DNA from: Microbacterium lacticum
GTDB lineage: Bacteria > Actinomycetota > Actinomycetes > Actinomycetales > Microbacteriaceae
Assembly (NCBI RefSeq): GCF_006716815.1
Contig: NZ_VFPS01000002.1
Coordinates: 372,001 to 436,000 of the forward strand
Length of the DNA: 64,000 nucleotides
Direction: 5' to 3'
A program made the translations under genes and the position numbers. Of this stretch, positions 16,020-24,769 are shown in pieces (position 1 is the first letter of the stretch; every line of letters begins with the position of its first letter). The notes beneath the pieces are model-generated. The model was not told the DNA's origin, did not search any database, and saw only the letters and a program-made list of their open reading frames with translations.

Positions 16020-17010
16020 CGCGCCGATCGTCTGGCAGCGGGTGCCCCAGGGCTGGATCGAGCTCGTCGGCGGCTGCGGCGATGACCCGCGCCTTCGACA
16101 CAGCACGCGAGACGCTCCGCACGAGCCCGTATGCCGTCGCCGGCATCTTCCCCTACCTCGACGGCGAGCCGACGGTGTTCTTCCTCGGCACGACGATCCT
16201 TCCGGCCCCCGACGACCGAGACGCGGCCCGGACTGTTGCGAGCCTGGTCGGACTCGTCCGCTTCGGCGACGACATGCGCACCGAGTCGTTCGTCGCGCTC
16301 GACGGGCACGTCGGCTCGGCCTCGCTCGGGCGCGCGACGCTGGAAGACGGCACGATCGTCGGGGCGATCACGGGCGAGATCCCACTCCCGGACGCTGAGC
16401 GGGGGACGGTCTTCATCCTCGCGCTGAGCCTCGACCCCGACCGGCTCGACGAGCTGGGGCCCTACGCCGCCCTCGCCCTGGACTCCACCCGGCTCCTCGC
16501 CCCGGGGGACGCCCCGGCTCCTACCCCGGCGCCGCCTGGACAGACGCCGAGGCGGCCCGCGAGCCGGTCTCCGCGGGGATCACGGCCGTCGTGGTGGCGA
16601 TCGTCGCCGCGCTCGCCCTCGTCCCGTCGGTCTGGCTGCTCGTCGCGCTGCACCGTTCGGGTCGTCGCCTCGCCCGCGCGGCGGGCTTCTGGGCCGGTCT
16701 CCCCTACCGTCAGGGCCGCCGCGCGGCGACGCGGGGCGACTGGTTCTCCGTGCGCTTCCTCGCCTTCTCCGGCGACCTCTTCCTGCGCGTGCTGACCTCG
16801 GCGCTCGCGGGCCTCGCGGCCGTCTTCACGGTGTCGAGCGTGTACTACTCGATCGCCGTCGACCCGTCGGCCGGAGGCGTCGCCGCATCCGTCGCCCTCT
16901 CCGCGCTGCTCGTCTCCGTGTGCGTCGGCCAGTGCGGCGGAGTCCAGCGCATCCAGAACGGCTACACCGCGCGCGATCCCTGGACGTTCGCGCGCCGCGC
17001 GCGAGGCTGA
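16006..17010 (+). pseudogene. Membrane protein of the WXG-like module, two frameshifts
   Basis: The GTG at 16006 opens a sensible start, TETDAPIVWQRVPQGWIELVGG. Near 16070 the good frame moves by one base to MTRAFDTARETLRTSPYAVAG, continuing through PYLDGEPTVFFLGTTILPAPDD to LALDSTRLLAPG. Near 16505, in a run of G and C, it moves back to the first frame: SYPGAAWTDAEAAREPVSAG, a membrane helix, LYRSG-like basic linker, a FLAFSGDLFLRVLTS segment and more helices, ending at 17010. The whole would be about 330 residues with a soluble N-terminal half and three or four C-terminal membrane helices. Function unknown. Two compensating one-base shifts suggest a decayed gene or error-prone sequence. Confidence 0.6.
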
Positions 17011-17036
17011 CCCGACTCGGGGTTAGCCTCGAAGAC

Positions 17037-17717
17037 ATGAGTCCGGAGGTCATCGCGAGCGTCGCCCCCGAACTCGCCGCCCGGATCGTCGCCGACTCGC
17101 GCGATCGGGTGGGCTGGATGCGTGCGCGCTCGCGCGGCATCACGGCGACCGACGTCGCCCAGCTCACCAGTCACACCTCGATCGCCCGCGCGGCCGATGC
17201 GAAGCTCGGCGCGGGGCGCGGGTTCTCCGGCAACGCCTACACCGACCACGGCCGGCGCCGCGAGCCCGAGATCGCCGCGTGGGTGGCGGCGACCCATGGC
17301 ATCCACCCCTCGTCGGCGCTGTTCCACGCCGTCGTCGAGGAGCGGCACCTCGCGACCCCCGATGGGATCGCGGTGGATGCCGAGGGACGCGTCACCCTCT
17401 CCGAGATCAAGACGACGAACAAGTCCTGGCGGTCGATCCCCCGCACCTACCTCCGTCAGGTGTGGTGGCAGCAGCACGTGCTGGGCGCCGAGCGCACGCT
17501 GGTGGTCTGGGAGGAGCACGACGGCTTCGTGCCCGTCGGCGACGAACCCCGATGCGCCTGGGTCGAGCGCGACGAACGCGAGATCGGTCAGCTGGTGCGC
17601 CTGGCGACCGAGCTGATCGACGAGCTGTACCGGCGAACGGTGCTGCGCCAGGCGCAGGACGCGAGCCGCCCTGTGCGCCCGCGCGAGCCCTACCGCGCCC
17701 TCGCACTCGGCGACTGA
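17037..17717 (+). CDS. YqaJ-like viral recombinase-family nuclease
   Basis: 226 residues. The lambda-exonuclease/YqaJ fold of the PD-(D/E)XK superfamily is shown by RSRGITATDVAQL near residue 30, GRRREPEIAAW (active-site Glu), TPDGIAVDAEG (Asp) and LSEIKTTNKSW (the E-x-K pair). A WWQQHVLGAERTLVVWEEHDG strand-helix-strand follows. Members are usually phage recombination exonucleases, but no phage gene is near. The ATG at 17037 is chosen; the open frame upstream overlaps the frameshifted membrane gene. It stands alone, 20 bases before the MFS promoter on the same strand. Confidence 0.8.
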   Translation: MSPEVIASVAPELAARIVADSRDRVGWMRARSRGITATDVAQLTSHTSIARAADAKLGAGRGFSGNAYTDHGRRREPEIAAWVAATHGIHPSSALFHAVVEERHLATPDGIAVDAEGRVTLSEIKTTNKSWRSIPRTYLRQVWWQQHVLGAERTLVVWEEHDGFVPVGDEPRCAWVERDEREIGQLVRLATELIDELYRRTVLRQAQDASRPVRPREPYRALALGD

Positions 17718-17736
17718 CACTCCGCCACCGGGGATG

Positions 17737-17797
17737 GTTGACACTGATCAACCACAGGTTTATAGTTGACCGGTCTCAACCATTGACGTCGATCAAC
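17737..17797 (+). promoter_or_regulatory. Sigma-70 promoter with three MarR-type operators
   Basis: A consensus promoter is visible: TTGACA (17738-17743), a 17-base spacer, TATAGT (17761-17766). Three 16-bp copies of GTTGA-N6-TCAAC overlap or follow it: 17737-17752 (GTTGACACTGATCAAC) across the -35, 17765-17780 (GTTGACCGGTCTCAAC) from the end of the -10 over the likely start of transcription, and 17782-17797 (ATTGACGTCGATCAAC). Binding there would block transcription of the exporter and marR-type gene downstream, so they are probably the sites of the MarR regulator at 19586. Confidence 0.75.
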
Positions 17798-17844
17798 GAT
17801 CCGCCGTTCGGCACCGCAGCCCTCGTCCTCGCAAAGGAACCCGT

Positions 17845-19572
17845 ATGTCCGTCACGCCTCCCGACACCGCGGCGAGGCCGCGCATGAACCACCGCCAGGT
17901 GCTCGAGGCCCTCTCCGGCCTCATCCTCGGCATGTTCGTGTCGATGCTCGCGTCGACCGTCGTGTCCACTTCGCTCCCCGTCATCATCCACGACCTCGGC
18001 GGCAACCAGACCGCGTTCACGTGGGTCGTCACCGCGACCCTGCTGACCACCGCGATCTCCACCCCGATCTGGGGAAAGCTCGCTGACCTCACCAACCGCA
18101 AGGTGCTCTACCAGCTCGCGATCGTGATCTTCGTGCTCGCCACCGCCGCGGCGGGCTTCGCGCAGAACCCGGAATGGCTGATCGCATGCCGCGCGGTGCA
18201 GGGCATCGGCGCGGGCGGCCTCGCCGCGCTCAGCCAGGTGCTCATGGCCGACATCATCAGCCCGCGCGAACGCGGCCGGTACATGGGCCTGTTCGGCGGC
18301 GTCATGGCGCTCGCGACGATCGGCGGGCCGCTCCTCGGCGGCGTCATCACCGACGCGTGGGGCTGGCGCTGGAACTTCTTCGTGGCCCTCCCCGTCGCGA
18401 TCGTCGCGCTGATCCTCGTGCAAGCGACGCTGCACGTGCCCGCCCGCCCGAAGCAGAAGACGACGATCGACTACCTCGGCATCGTGCTGCTGTCGGTGTC
18501 GGTCTCGCTGCTGCTCATCTGGGTGACGAACGCGGGCACCACGACCACGGGCGCCTGGAACGACCTCGCGAACAACAACGACTGGTGGAGCCTCACCACC
18601 GTGCTGATGCTCGGCGGCGCCGTCCTCGCGGCGATCCTCTTCGTGATCGTCGAGCTGCGCTCCGCGGAGCCGCTCATCCCGCTGACCCTGTTCCGCAACC
18701 GCACCTTCACCCTCTCGGTGATCGCCTCGATCGCCACGGGCATCGCGATGTTCGGCGCGTCGGTGTTCCTCAGCCAGTACATGCAGCTCGCGCGCGGCGC
18801 GACGCCCACCGAGGCCGGCCTCATGACGATCCCGATGATCGGCGGCCTGCTGATCTCGTCGATCGGCGTCGGCGCGCTCGTGACGAAGTACGGCAGCTGG
18901 AAACCGTACCTCATCGTCGGCTCGGTGCTGCTGGTCGCCGGCTCGTTCCTGCTGTCGACGATCCACTACGACACCGACTTCTTCCTCGTGTCGGTCTACA
19001 TGTTCCTCCTCGGTGCGGGCGTCGGCATGACGATGCAGAACCTGGTGCTCGTGGTGCAGAACCAGGCGCGCCCCGACCAGATCGGCGTCGCCAGCTCGGG
19101 TGTGACCTTCTTCCGCAGCCTCGGCGGCACGATCGGCGTCTCGGTGATGGGCGCGGCGCTGTCGGCGCGCGTCATCGACCTCGTCGCCGAGCGCAAGGAC
19201 GACATCACCGCGGCGCTCATGAGCCTCGGGGACAAGGCGCAGTACTGGGGCGAGCAGCTGCAGTCGGGCGCCCTGCCGAAGGTGTCGGCGATGCCCGAGG
19301 CGCTGCGCGTGGTGTTCGAGGACATCTACGCCAACGGCATCTCGCACTCGTTCCTGATCGCCGTGCCGTTCGCGGTCGTCTCGCTGCTCGCGATCGTCTT
19401 CCTGCCGAACCGGTCGCTCACGACGATGACGACGTCCGAGCGCCTGCAGGCCGGCGAAGCGGACCTCGCCACGGTGTCGGTCCCCGAGGGCATGGCGACC
19501 CTCACCGCGACGGGCGCGGTGCGCACGGTGGATGCCGGTGACGACAACGGCTCCGCGGGCGACGCTCGGTAG
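17845..19572 (+). CDS. DHA2-family (EmrB/QacA-type) MFS drug exporter
   Basis: 575 residues, fourteen predicted membrane helices. Motif A is WGKLADLTNRKVLYQ, motif C is in the fifth helix (GLFGGVMALATIGGPLLGGV), and the first helix carries LASTVVSTSLPVIIHDLGG, as in the DHA2 drug:H+ antiporters. Long loop between helices 13 and 14 and a 60-residue polar tail. Exports unknown toxic compounds by proton antiport. The upstream region holds a consensus promoter with three operator-like sites, and a MarR gene follows after 13 bases, so the pair is probably autoregulated and inducible by the exported drug. A 48-base leader separates the last operator from the ATG. Confidence 0.9.
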   Translation: MSVTPPDTAARPRMNHRQVLEALSGLILGMFVSMLASTVVSTSLPVIIHDLGGNQTAFTWVVTATLLTTAISTPIWGKLADLTNRKVLYQLAIVIFVLATAAAGFAQNPEWLIACRAVQGIGAGGLAALSQVLMADIISPRERGRYMGLFGGVMALATIGGPLLGGVITDAWGWRWNFFVALPVAIVALILVQATLHVPARPKQKTTIDYLGIVLLSVSVSLLLIWVTNAGTTTTGAWNDLANNNDWWSLTTVLMLGGAVLAAILFVIVELRSAEPLIPLTLFRNRTFTLSVIASIATGIAMFGASVFLSQYMQLARGATPTEAGLMTIPMIGGLLISSIGVGALVTKYGSWKPYLIVGSVLLVAGSFLLSTIHYDTDFFLVSVYMFLLGAGVGMTMQNLVLVVQNQARPDQIGVASSGVTFFRSLGGTIGVSVMGAALSARVIDLVAERKDDITAALMSLGDKAQYWGEQLQSGALPKVSAMPEALRVVFEDIYANGISHSFLIAVPFAVVSLLAIVFLPNRSLTTMTTSERLQAGEADLATVSVPEGMATLTATGAVRTVDAGDDNGSAGDAR

Positions 19573-19585
19573 ACTCGACGGCATC

Positions 19586-20131
19586 ATGACCACTGACGAC
19601 CTCCCGACCCGCACCGAGGCGGTGCGGGCGCTGGAGGCGCAGTTCGGGGAGCTCATCAACCGGATGCGCCGCGTGCTGACCGAGAACGCGCAGCGGGTGA
19701 GTCCGGGCATGCTCCCCGGCGCCTACAAGGTGTTCACCACGGTCGTGAACCGCGAGCGCATCTCGCAGTCGGCCCTCGCCGAGGTCCTGATGGTCGACAA
19801 GGGGCAGCTCAGCCGCACGGCGCGCGAGCTCGAACAACTGGGGCTCATCCAGCGCGAGTCCGATCCCGACGACGGCCGGGCGAGCATCCTCTCCCCCACC
19901 GCGCTCGGCCTCGAGCGTCTCGCCGCGGCGCGCGCCCCGCAGGAGCACACCCTGATGGGAACCCTGCGCGACTGGCCGCTCGACGACATCCACAACCTCA
20001 CGCGCCTGCTGCACGCCCTCTCGGCCGGGGCGCTCCCGGGTGCCGAGGCCGCCGCCGGCACCGGCACCCCCGCATCCGATGACCGAGCGCCCGCCTCGCA
20101 GAGCCTTCTCGACCCGGTAGCACCCGCGTAA
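19586..20131 (+). CDS. MarR-family transcriptional regulator
   Basis: 181 residues. A winged helix-turn-helix is visible at about 55-115: ERISQSALAEVLMVDKGQLSRTARELEQLGLI as recognition region, then the wing ESDPDDGRASILSPT. The N and C terminal helices would form the dimer interface; the last 25 residues are a polar Ala/Ser tail. I start at the ATG at 19586 (MTTDDLPTR) because the longer frame overlaps the exporter gene. It is 13 bases behind the exporter and is the obvious repressor for the GTTGA-N6-TCAAC sites upstream of it. Confidence 0.87.
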   Translation: MTTDDLPTRTEAVRALEAQFGELINRMRRVLTENAQRVSPGMLPGAYKVFTTVVNRERISQSALAEVLMVDKGQLSRTARELEQLGLIQRESDPDDGRASILSPTALGLERLAAARAPQEHTLMGTLRDWPLDDIHNLTRLLHALSAGALPGAEAAAGTGTPASDDRAPASQSLLDPVAPA

Positions 20132-20212
20132 CACGGCGGAGACAATCGCGCGGTTGACTGTGACGACCGGGCACTCCGCCGGCGCCGTCGACCTGCAACC
20201 GGAAGGACGCGC

Positions 20213-21295
20213 ATGTCTCCTGATCGCCTCCGCCGCTTCCGCTCTCCCCGAGCCTCCTCGCTCTCCGCCCCGGTCGACTCGGGCACGCCCGCCCCGGCCC
20301 TGGCCGCTGCCGCAGGGGCGCACGAGGTCCCCGAAGAGATGCGCGCGGTCGTGTTCGACGCGCCCGGGCCCGCAGAATCGCTCCGCGAGACCGCCGTCCC
20401 CACACCCGCGCCGGTGCTGAGCGAACTGCTCGTGCGGGTCGTCGCCGCGGGCGTCAACCCGATCGACGCGAAGACACGTGCCGGCCGCGGGGTCTCGGGC
20501 GCGATCGAGCAGTTCCCCTCGACGCTCGGCTACGACTTCAGCGGGGTGGTCGTGCGCGCCCCCTACGAGACGCATCCGTTCCCCGCGGGCACCGAGGTGT
20601 TCGGAATGGTGCCCTTCCCCCGCTCGGGCGGGACCTACGCGCAGTACGCCGTCGTGCCGACGCTGTCGGTGGCGCGCAAGCCCAGCGCGCTCTCCCACGT
20701 CGAGGCGGCCGGCGTGCCGCTCGCCGCGCTCACCGCGTGGGGCCTCGTCGTCGAGACGGCCCACGCGCACGAGGGGCAGCGGATCCTCATCCACGGCGCC
20801 TCGGGCGGAGTGGGGCACTTCGCGGTGCAGCTCGCCGCCTACTTCGGCGCGCACGTGAGCGCCACCTGCTCGCCGCGCAACCTCGCATGGCTGCGCGAAC
20901 TCGGGGCATCCGTCGTCATCGACCACACCGCGATGGCCTTCGAAGACGTCGTCGGCGACGTCGATGTCGTGATCGACCTCGTCGGGAACGTGCACGACGA
21001 CACCGGCACCCGTTCGCTCACGGTGCTGCGACCGGGCGGCCTGTACATCGTCGTGCCGACCGGGTCGTGGCCCGGCTACGCGCAGGCGGCGACGGATGCC
21101 GGGGTGCGCGCCACCGCGTACACCGTGATCCCCGACGGCGGCGCGCTCGCGACGATCGGCCGCCTGCTGACCTCCGGCGCGATCCAGGTGTACGTCGACC
21201 GGGTGTTCCCCCTCGACGAGGCGGCCGCCGCGCACGAGGCGCTCGAGCAGGGTCGCACGCGGGGCAAGATCGTGCTGGCGGTCAGCGCGGGCTGA
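20213..21295 (+). CDS. Zinc-independent MDR-superfamily NADP-dependent quinone oxidoreductase
   Basis: 360 residues. After a 45-residue Ser/Pro/Ala-rich N terminus comes the medium-chain reductase fold: AAGVNPIDAKTRAGRG, GYDFSGVV, the nucleotide-binding LIHGASGGVGHFAVQLA and a C-terminal EALEQGRTRGKIVL. The catalytic zinc ligands of alcohol dehydrogenases are absent, as in quinone reductases/crotonyl-type reductases. GGAAGGAC lies before the ATG. It may belong to the exporter-marR operon (81 bases behind) and could detoxify quinones or reactive aldehydes exported or induced with it; this is inference. Confidence 0.85.
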   Translation: MSPDRLRRFRSPRASSLSAPVDSGTPAPALAAAAGAHEVPEEMRAVVFDAPGPAESLRETAVPTPAPVLSELLVRVVAAGVNPIDAKTRAGRGVSGAIEQFPSTLGYDFSGVVVRAPYETHPFPAGTEVFGMVPFPRSGGTYAQYAVVPTLSVARKPSALSHVEAAGVPLAALTAWGLVVETAHAHEGQRILIHGASGGVGHFAVQLAAYFGAHVSATCSPRNLAWLRELGASVVIDHTAMAFEDVVGDVDVVIDLVGNVHDDTGTRSLTVLRPGGLYIVVPTGSWPGYAQAATDAGVRATAYTVIPDGGALATIGRLLTSGAIQVYVDRVFPLDEAAAAHEALEQGRTRGKIVLAVSAG

Positions 21296-21337
21296 TCGCG
21301 CGCGGCCGGCGTCGCGGCCGGCACCGGCCGGGCGGTC

Positions 21338-22252
21338 TCACACCGCGAGGACGCGCCGCCCCTCGGCGACGACCTCGACTGCGACGGCGTCGAGCAGGGC
21401 GGACCGCAGGTTCCACTGCTGCCAGTACAGCGGCACGTCGACGGGCGCGCCGCCGAGCCGCACGAGCCGCCCGTCGGCCAGGTGATCCGCCGACTGCAGC
21501 GTCGGCAGGAGCGCCCAGCCGAGCCCCCGCACGGTCGCCTCGGCGAAGTCGTGCGAGGCGGGCACCCGGTGCCGCGGCGGCAGCGCGGGGTCGACGCCAC
21601 GGGAGGCGAGCCATCGGGTCTGCAGATCGTCGCGACGGTCGAAGTCGATGAGCGGCGCCCGCGTCAGCGCCTCGGCGAGCGCGGCGGAATCGGCGGGGTC
21701 TGCGCCACCTCCGCCCGCCCCCGGCAACCAGGTGCCGACGAACGCAGGCGTGGCGACGGCTTCGTAGCGCAGCACGCCGAGGGGCTGCACGCGGCATCCG
21801 CCCACCGGCACCGCGCGCGAGGTGACCGCGCCGGTCACCGTGCCGTCTTCGAGCATGCCCGCCGTGAAGTCCTGATCGTCGCGGTGCAGGTCGAAGACCA
21901 CCGGATGCCGCGCGCTCAGCCGCGCGAGCGGCGCGAGGAACCACGTGGCGAGCGAGTCGGCGTTGACCGCGAGCGGCAGGGCGACGGGGCCCGCGCCCTG
22001 ACCGAGCTCGACGGCGGCATCGTGCTCGAGCAGCGCGACCTGCCGCGCGAAGCGGACGACGGCGTGCGCTTCGGCGGTCGGCCGAAGCGGCTTCGTCCGC
22101 ACGAGGAGCACGCGGCCCACCTCGTCCTCGAGGGCCCGGATGCGCTGGCTGACCGCGGACGGCGTGATGTGCAGTGCACGGGCGGCGCCCTCCATGCTGC
22201 CCGCGTCGAGCACGGCGGCGAGGGTCGCGGCTCCCAGGGCGGGAATCGGCAT
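21338..22252 (-). CDS. lysG: LysR-family regulator of ArgP/LysG type
   Basis: 304 residues. The N-terminal helix-turn-helix reads TLAAVLDAGSMEGAARALHI then TPSAVSQRIRALEDEVGRVL, typical of the ArgP/LysG subgroup, followed by an effector domain with FDLHRDDQDFTAGMLEDG. The family senses lysine or arginine and activates the exporter gene lysE. Three ATGs are in frame; the one at 22252 has AAGGAG 9 bases before it and is chosen over ATGs at 22276 and 22270. Divergent to lysE across 72 bases, which should contain the shared operator. Confidence 0.87.
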   Translation of the reverse strand: MPIPALGAATLAAVLDAGSMEGAARALHITPSAVSQRIRALEDEVGRVLLVRTKPLRPTAEAHAVVRFARQVALLEHDAAVELGQGAGPVALPLAVNADSLATWFLAPLARLSARHPVVFDLHRDDQDFTAGMLEDGTVTGAVTSRAVPVGGCRVQPLGVLRYEAVATPAFVGTWLPGAGGGGADPADSAALAEALTRAPLIDFDRRDDLQTRWLASRGVDPALPPRHRVPASHDFAEATVRGLGWALLPTLQSADHLADGRLVRLGGAPVDVPLYWQQWNLRSALLDAVAVEVVAEGRRVLAV

Positions 22253-22324
22253 GAATAAGCGCTCCTTCATCGACATAAGAATCCTGAGCTGGACTGTATC
22301 AGCGGCTGCCCGTATGTTCGAGCC

Positions 22325-22948
22325 ATGCTCGCCTCCACCGCCTCCGGTCTCGCCCTGGGGCTCTCCCTCATCGTCGCGATCGGGGCGCAGAACCTGTTCG
22401 TGCTGCGCCAGGGCATCCGCCGCGAGCATGCCCTCGCCGTCGCACTCGTCTGCGCCGCCTCCGACGCGATCCTGATCGCCGTGGGGGTGTCGGGTCTCGG
22501 CGCGGTGCTGCACGCCGTGCCGTGGCTGATCGACGCGGTGCGGTGGGCCGGTGCCGTCTTCCTCGCCGTCTACGCCGTCCTCGCTGCCCGGCGGTCGCTC
22601 CGCCCCGGCGCGGAGGTGCTCGACGCGGGCGCCGCACGCGCCCCAGGCCGCCGCGGCGCCCCGCTGCTGCCGGTGCTGCTCACCTGCCTCGCCCTCACCT
22701 GGCTGAACCCGCATGTCTACCTCGACACGGTGTTCCTGCTCGGCTCGGTCGCGAACACGCACGGCGCGCACCGATGGTGGTTCGCCGCCGGCGCGATGGC
22801 GGCGTCTCTGCTGTGGTTCTCGGCCCTCGCGCTGGGCGCGCGCTACCTCGCCCGCTGGCTGGCCACCCCGCGGGCATGGCGGGTGCTCGACGGTGTGATC
22901 GCCGTCGTCATGATGGCCCTCGCGGTGAGCCTCGTCTGGCCGCGCTGA
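22325..22948 (+). CDS. lysE: LysE/ArgO-type amino acid exporter
   Basis: 207 residues, six membrane helices. Family signatures: GLSLIVAIGAQNLFVLRQGI at the N terminus, VCAASDAILIAVGVSGLG, and LTCLALTWLNPHVYLDTVFL. The family exports lysine, arginine or canavanine to relieve overload. Faces the LysG-type regulator gene divergently, the classical arrangement of Corynebacterium lysG-lysE. Initiates with ATG at 22325. Confidence 0.92.
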   Translation: MLASTASGLALGLSLIVAIGAQNLFVLRQGIRREHALAVALVCAASDAILIAVGVSGLGAVLHAVPWLIDAVRWAGAVFLAVYAVLAARRSLRPGAEVLDAGAARAPGRRGAPLLPVLLTCLALTWLNPHVYLDTVFLLGSVANTHGAHRWWFAAGAMAASLLWFSALALGARYLARWLATPRAWRVLDGVIAVVMMALAVSLVWPR

Positions 22949-22972
22949 GACCAGGGCGGCTCCCCGGCGGGA

Positions 22973-23311
22973 TCAGCCGTCGATCTCGGCCTTCCGCGCC
23001 GCGACGAGCGCACGGACGGTGTCGTCGGGGAGCGGCTCGGTGAACCGGATGGTGCCCTTCGCGTGATCGACGCCGTCGAGCAGCGGCAGCACCGCGTTGA
23101 TCGCCCCGGGGCTGAACGGGTAGATGCCGAAATGCTTCTTCGCGCGCATCACCGACAGCAGCGGCGAACCGCGGTAGACGAGCGCGGGCATGCCGTAGCC
23201 GAGGCCCTGCTCCGCCTCCCGCACCACTTCGAGCGCGAGGTCGTACGTGTGCGAGATGACCGCGCTGTCGGCCGGGTCGAGGGTCGCGAGGTAGTCGTCG
23301 ATGGTTCCCAT
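22973..23311 (-). CDS. DUF1801 small protein (YdhG-like)
   Basis: 112 residues with the DUF1801 pattern: an N-terminal helix with YDLALEVV, LGYGMPALVYRGSPLLSV, a KKHFGIYPFSP segment and a closing KGTIRFTEPLPDDTVRALV. Members resemble frataxin-fold proteins and some were proposed to help iron handling, but no role is settled. Convergent to lysE, divergent from acyP. Confidence 0.82.
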   Translation of the reverse strand: MGTIDDYLATLDPADSAVISHTYDLALEVVREAEQGLGYGMPALVYRGSPLLSVMRAKKHFGIYPFSPGAINAVLPLLDGVDHAKGTIRFTEPLPDDTVRALVAARKAEIDG

Positions 23312-23367
23312 AGGGGCATCCTTCCCGCTCCGGTGCGCCGGCGGAAGGTCCGCGCCAGGATGGGAGC

Positions 23368-23643
23368 ATGAGACGAGTGCACGCGATCGTGACCGGAACC
23401 GTGCAAGGCGTGGGCTACCGCTTCACGCTGCAGCACGTCGTCGAGCGCGCCCATGCCACCGGGTGGGTGCGGAACCTCCGCGACGGGAGCGTGGAGGCGG
23501 AGATCGAGGGCGAGGATGCCGCGGTGGAGGCCGTGCTCGATTGGATGCGGGAAGGCCCGCGCGGCGGCGACGTGACCGGCGTCGAGGTCGCCGAGCTCTC
23601 CCCCACCGGCGGCACCGGGTTCGAGGTGCGCCGGGACGGCTGA
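23368..23643 (+). CDS. acyP: Acylphosphatase
   Basis: 91 residues, full length. The two catalytic residues are present: Arg18 in GTVQGVGYRF and Asn36 in GWVRNL. A DGSVEAEIEGE strand and the closing GTGFEVRRDG complete the alpha/beta sandwich. Hydrolyses carboxyl-phosphate bonds such as those in acetyl phosphate or carbamoyl phosphate. The stop is 1 base away from the stop of the convergent nitronate monooxygenase gene. Confidence 0.95.
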   Translation: MRRVHAIVTGTVQGVGYRFTLQHVVERAHATGWVRNLRDGSVEAEIEGEDAAVEAVLDWMREGPRGGDVTGVEVAELSPTGGTGFEVRRDG

Positions 23644-23644
23644 C

Positions 23645-24691
23645 TCAGGCGGGCAGTCCCGCCGCGAGCTCCGCGAACACGTCAGCCGCGTCGTCGTGGA
23701 CGCTCAGCGCCGCCGCCTGCCCTGCCCACAGGCTCACGAGGTCGGCGCGACCCTGCTGTGCGGCCGCCGCGCGGAACTGCCCGGTGAGCCAGTTCTGCGC
23801 CGGGAACGGCAGGATCTCGTGCTGCTCCAGCAGGCGCATCGCCGCGTTCGGGAGGCCCCGGGCCAGGCGCCCGCTCATCGCCCGCGTGAGGACGGCGCTC
23901 GTGTCGTGCGCGTGGGTGATCGCGCGGCGGTGCCCGGCCGTCGCGGCCGATTGACGGGTGCGCAGAAACGCCGTGCCCACCTGGACGCCGCTCGCTCCGA
24001 GCGCGAAGGCAGCGGCGACGCCGCGCCGGTCGGCGATGCCGCCGGCGGCGATGACCGGCACGTCGACCGCGTCGACGACCTGGGGCACCAGCGCGAACGT
24101 GCCGACCAGGGAGTCCTCCGGCGGGGCGAGGAACGACACCCGGTGCCCGGCGGCCTCGGCACCGGTGGCGACGACGGCATCCACGCCGCCCGCCGCGAGC
24201 GCCTGCGCCTCCGCCACGGTGGTCGCCGTGCCGATCAGGGCGATGCCGTGCTCCCGCGCCGCCGCGACGACATCGGGGGCGGGCACACCGTAGACGACGC
24301 TGAGCGCGGCGGGCCGCGCCGCGAGCACCGCGTCGAGTTGCTCCTCGACCGGCGGCAGGAACCGGGCCGGCGCCTCGGGCAGCGGGAGGCCGAGCTCGGC
24401 GAACAGCGGCGCGAGCGCGCTCCGCACCCGCTCGAGGTCCCCGTCATCCACAGCCGCTTCGTCGCCGGTGGGCAGCCACAGGTTCAGGGCGAAGGGTCGC
24501 GTCGTCGCGGCCCGCATCTGCGCGGCGGTCTCGGCGATGCGCGCGCCGTCGTAGCCGTACAGCCCGTAGGAGCCGAGGCCGCCGGCCTCGCTCACCGCGG
24601 CGGTCAGATCGATGGAGGAGAGTCCGCCGAACGGCCCCAGGACGATCGGAGAGTCCGTGCTGAGGACGTCGCGGAGAGCGCGGGGAGCCAT
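23645..24691 (-). CDS. Nitronate monooxygenase-family flavoprotein
   Basis: 348 residues. FMN-dependent TIM barrel of the 2-nitropropane dioxygenase/nitronate monooxygenase family: GPFGGLSSIDLTAAVSEAGGLGSYG near the N terminus, GVDAVVATGAEAAGH in the middle with the His as proton acceptor candidate, and the phosphate-binding VIAAGGIADRRGVAAA plus GASGVQVGTAFL near residue 240. Oxidises alkyl nitronates such as propionate 3-nitronate, or acts as an enoyl reductase-like enzyme in some members. Starts with ATG at 24691; no obvious operon partner. Confidence 0.87.
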   Translation of the reverse strand: MAPRALRDVLSTDSPIVLGPFGGLSSIDLTAAVSEAGGLGSYGLYGYDGARIAETAAQMRAATTRPFALNLWLPTGDEAAVDDGDLERVRSALAPLFAELGLPLPEAPARFLPPVEEQLDAVLAARPAALSVVYGVPAPDVVAAAREHGIALIGTATTVAEAQALAAGGVDAVVATGAEAAGHRVSFLAPPEDSLVGTFALVPQVVDAVDVPVIAAGGIADRRGVAAAFALGASGVQVGTAFLRTRQSAATAGHRRAITHAHDTSAVLTRAMSGRLARGLPNAAMRLLEQHEILPFPAQNWLTGQFRAAAAQQGRADLVSLWAGQAAALSVHDDAADVFAELAAGLPA

Positions 24692-24713
24692 GTCGCAACG
24701 CTAGCGCGGGAAC

Positions 24714-24747
24714 GGGAAAGGCCCCACCCGAAGGTGAGGCCTTTCCG
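24714..24747 (-). terminator. Terminator of the secE-nusG-rplK-rplA operon
   Basis: Hairpin of about 14 bp, GGAAAGGCC(T/C)CACC pairing with its complement around a short CGAA-type loop, 23 bases beyond the rplA stop. A short T-containing run follows. Works for the minus-strand ribosomal operon, and sits just upstream of the nitronate monooxygenase start. Confidence 0.8.
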
Positions 24748-24769
24748 TCTGCTCGGTGCGAGCGGATGC

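Noticed and set aside
15315..16106. Minus-strand frames opposite the WXG-like region
   Set aside because: They have repetitive Arg/Ala/Ser composition; the plus-strand fragments have better start, Shine-Dalgarno and helical pattern.
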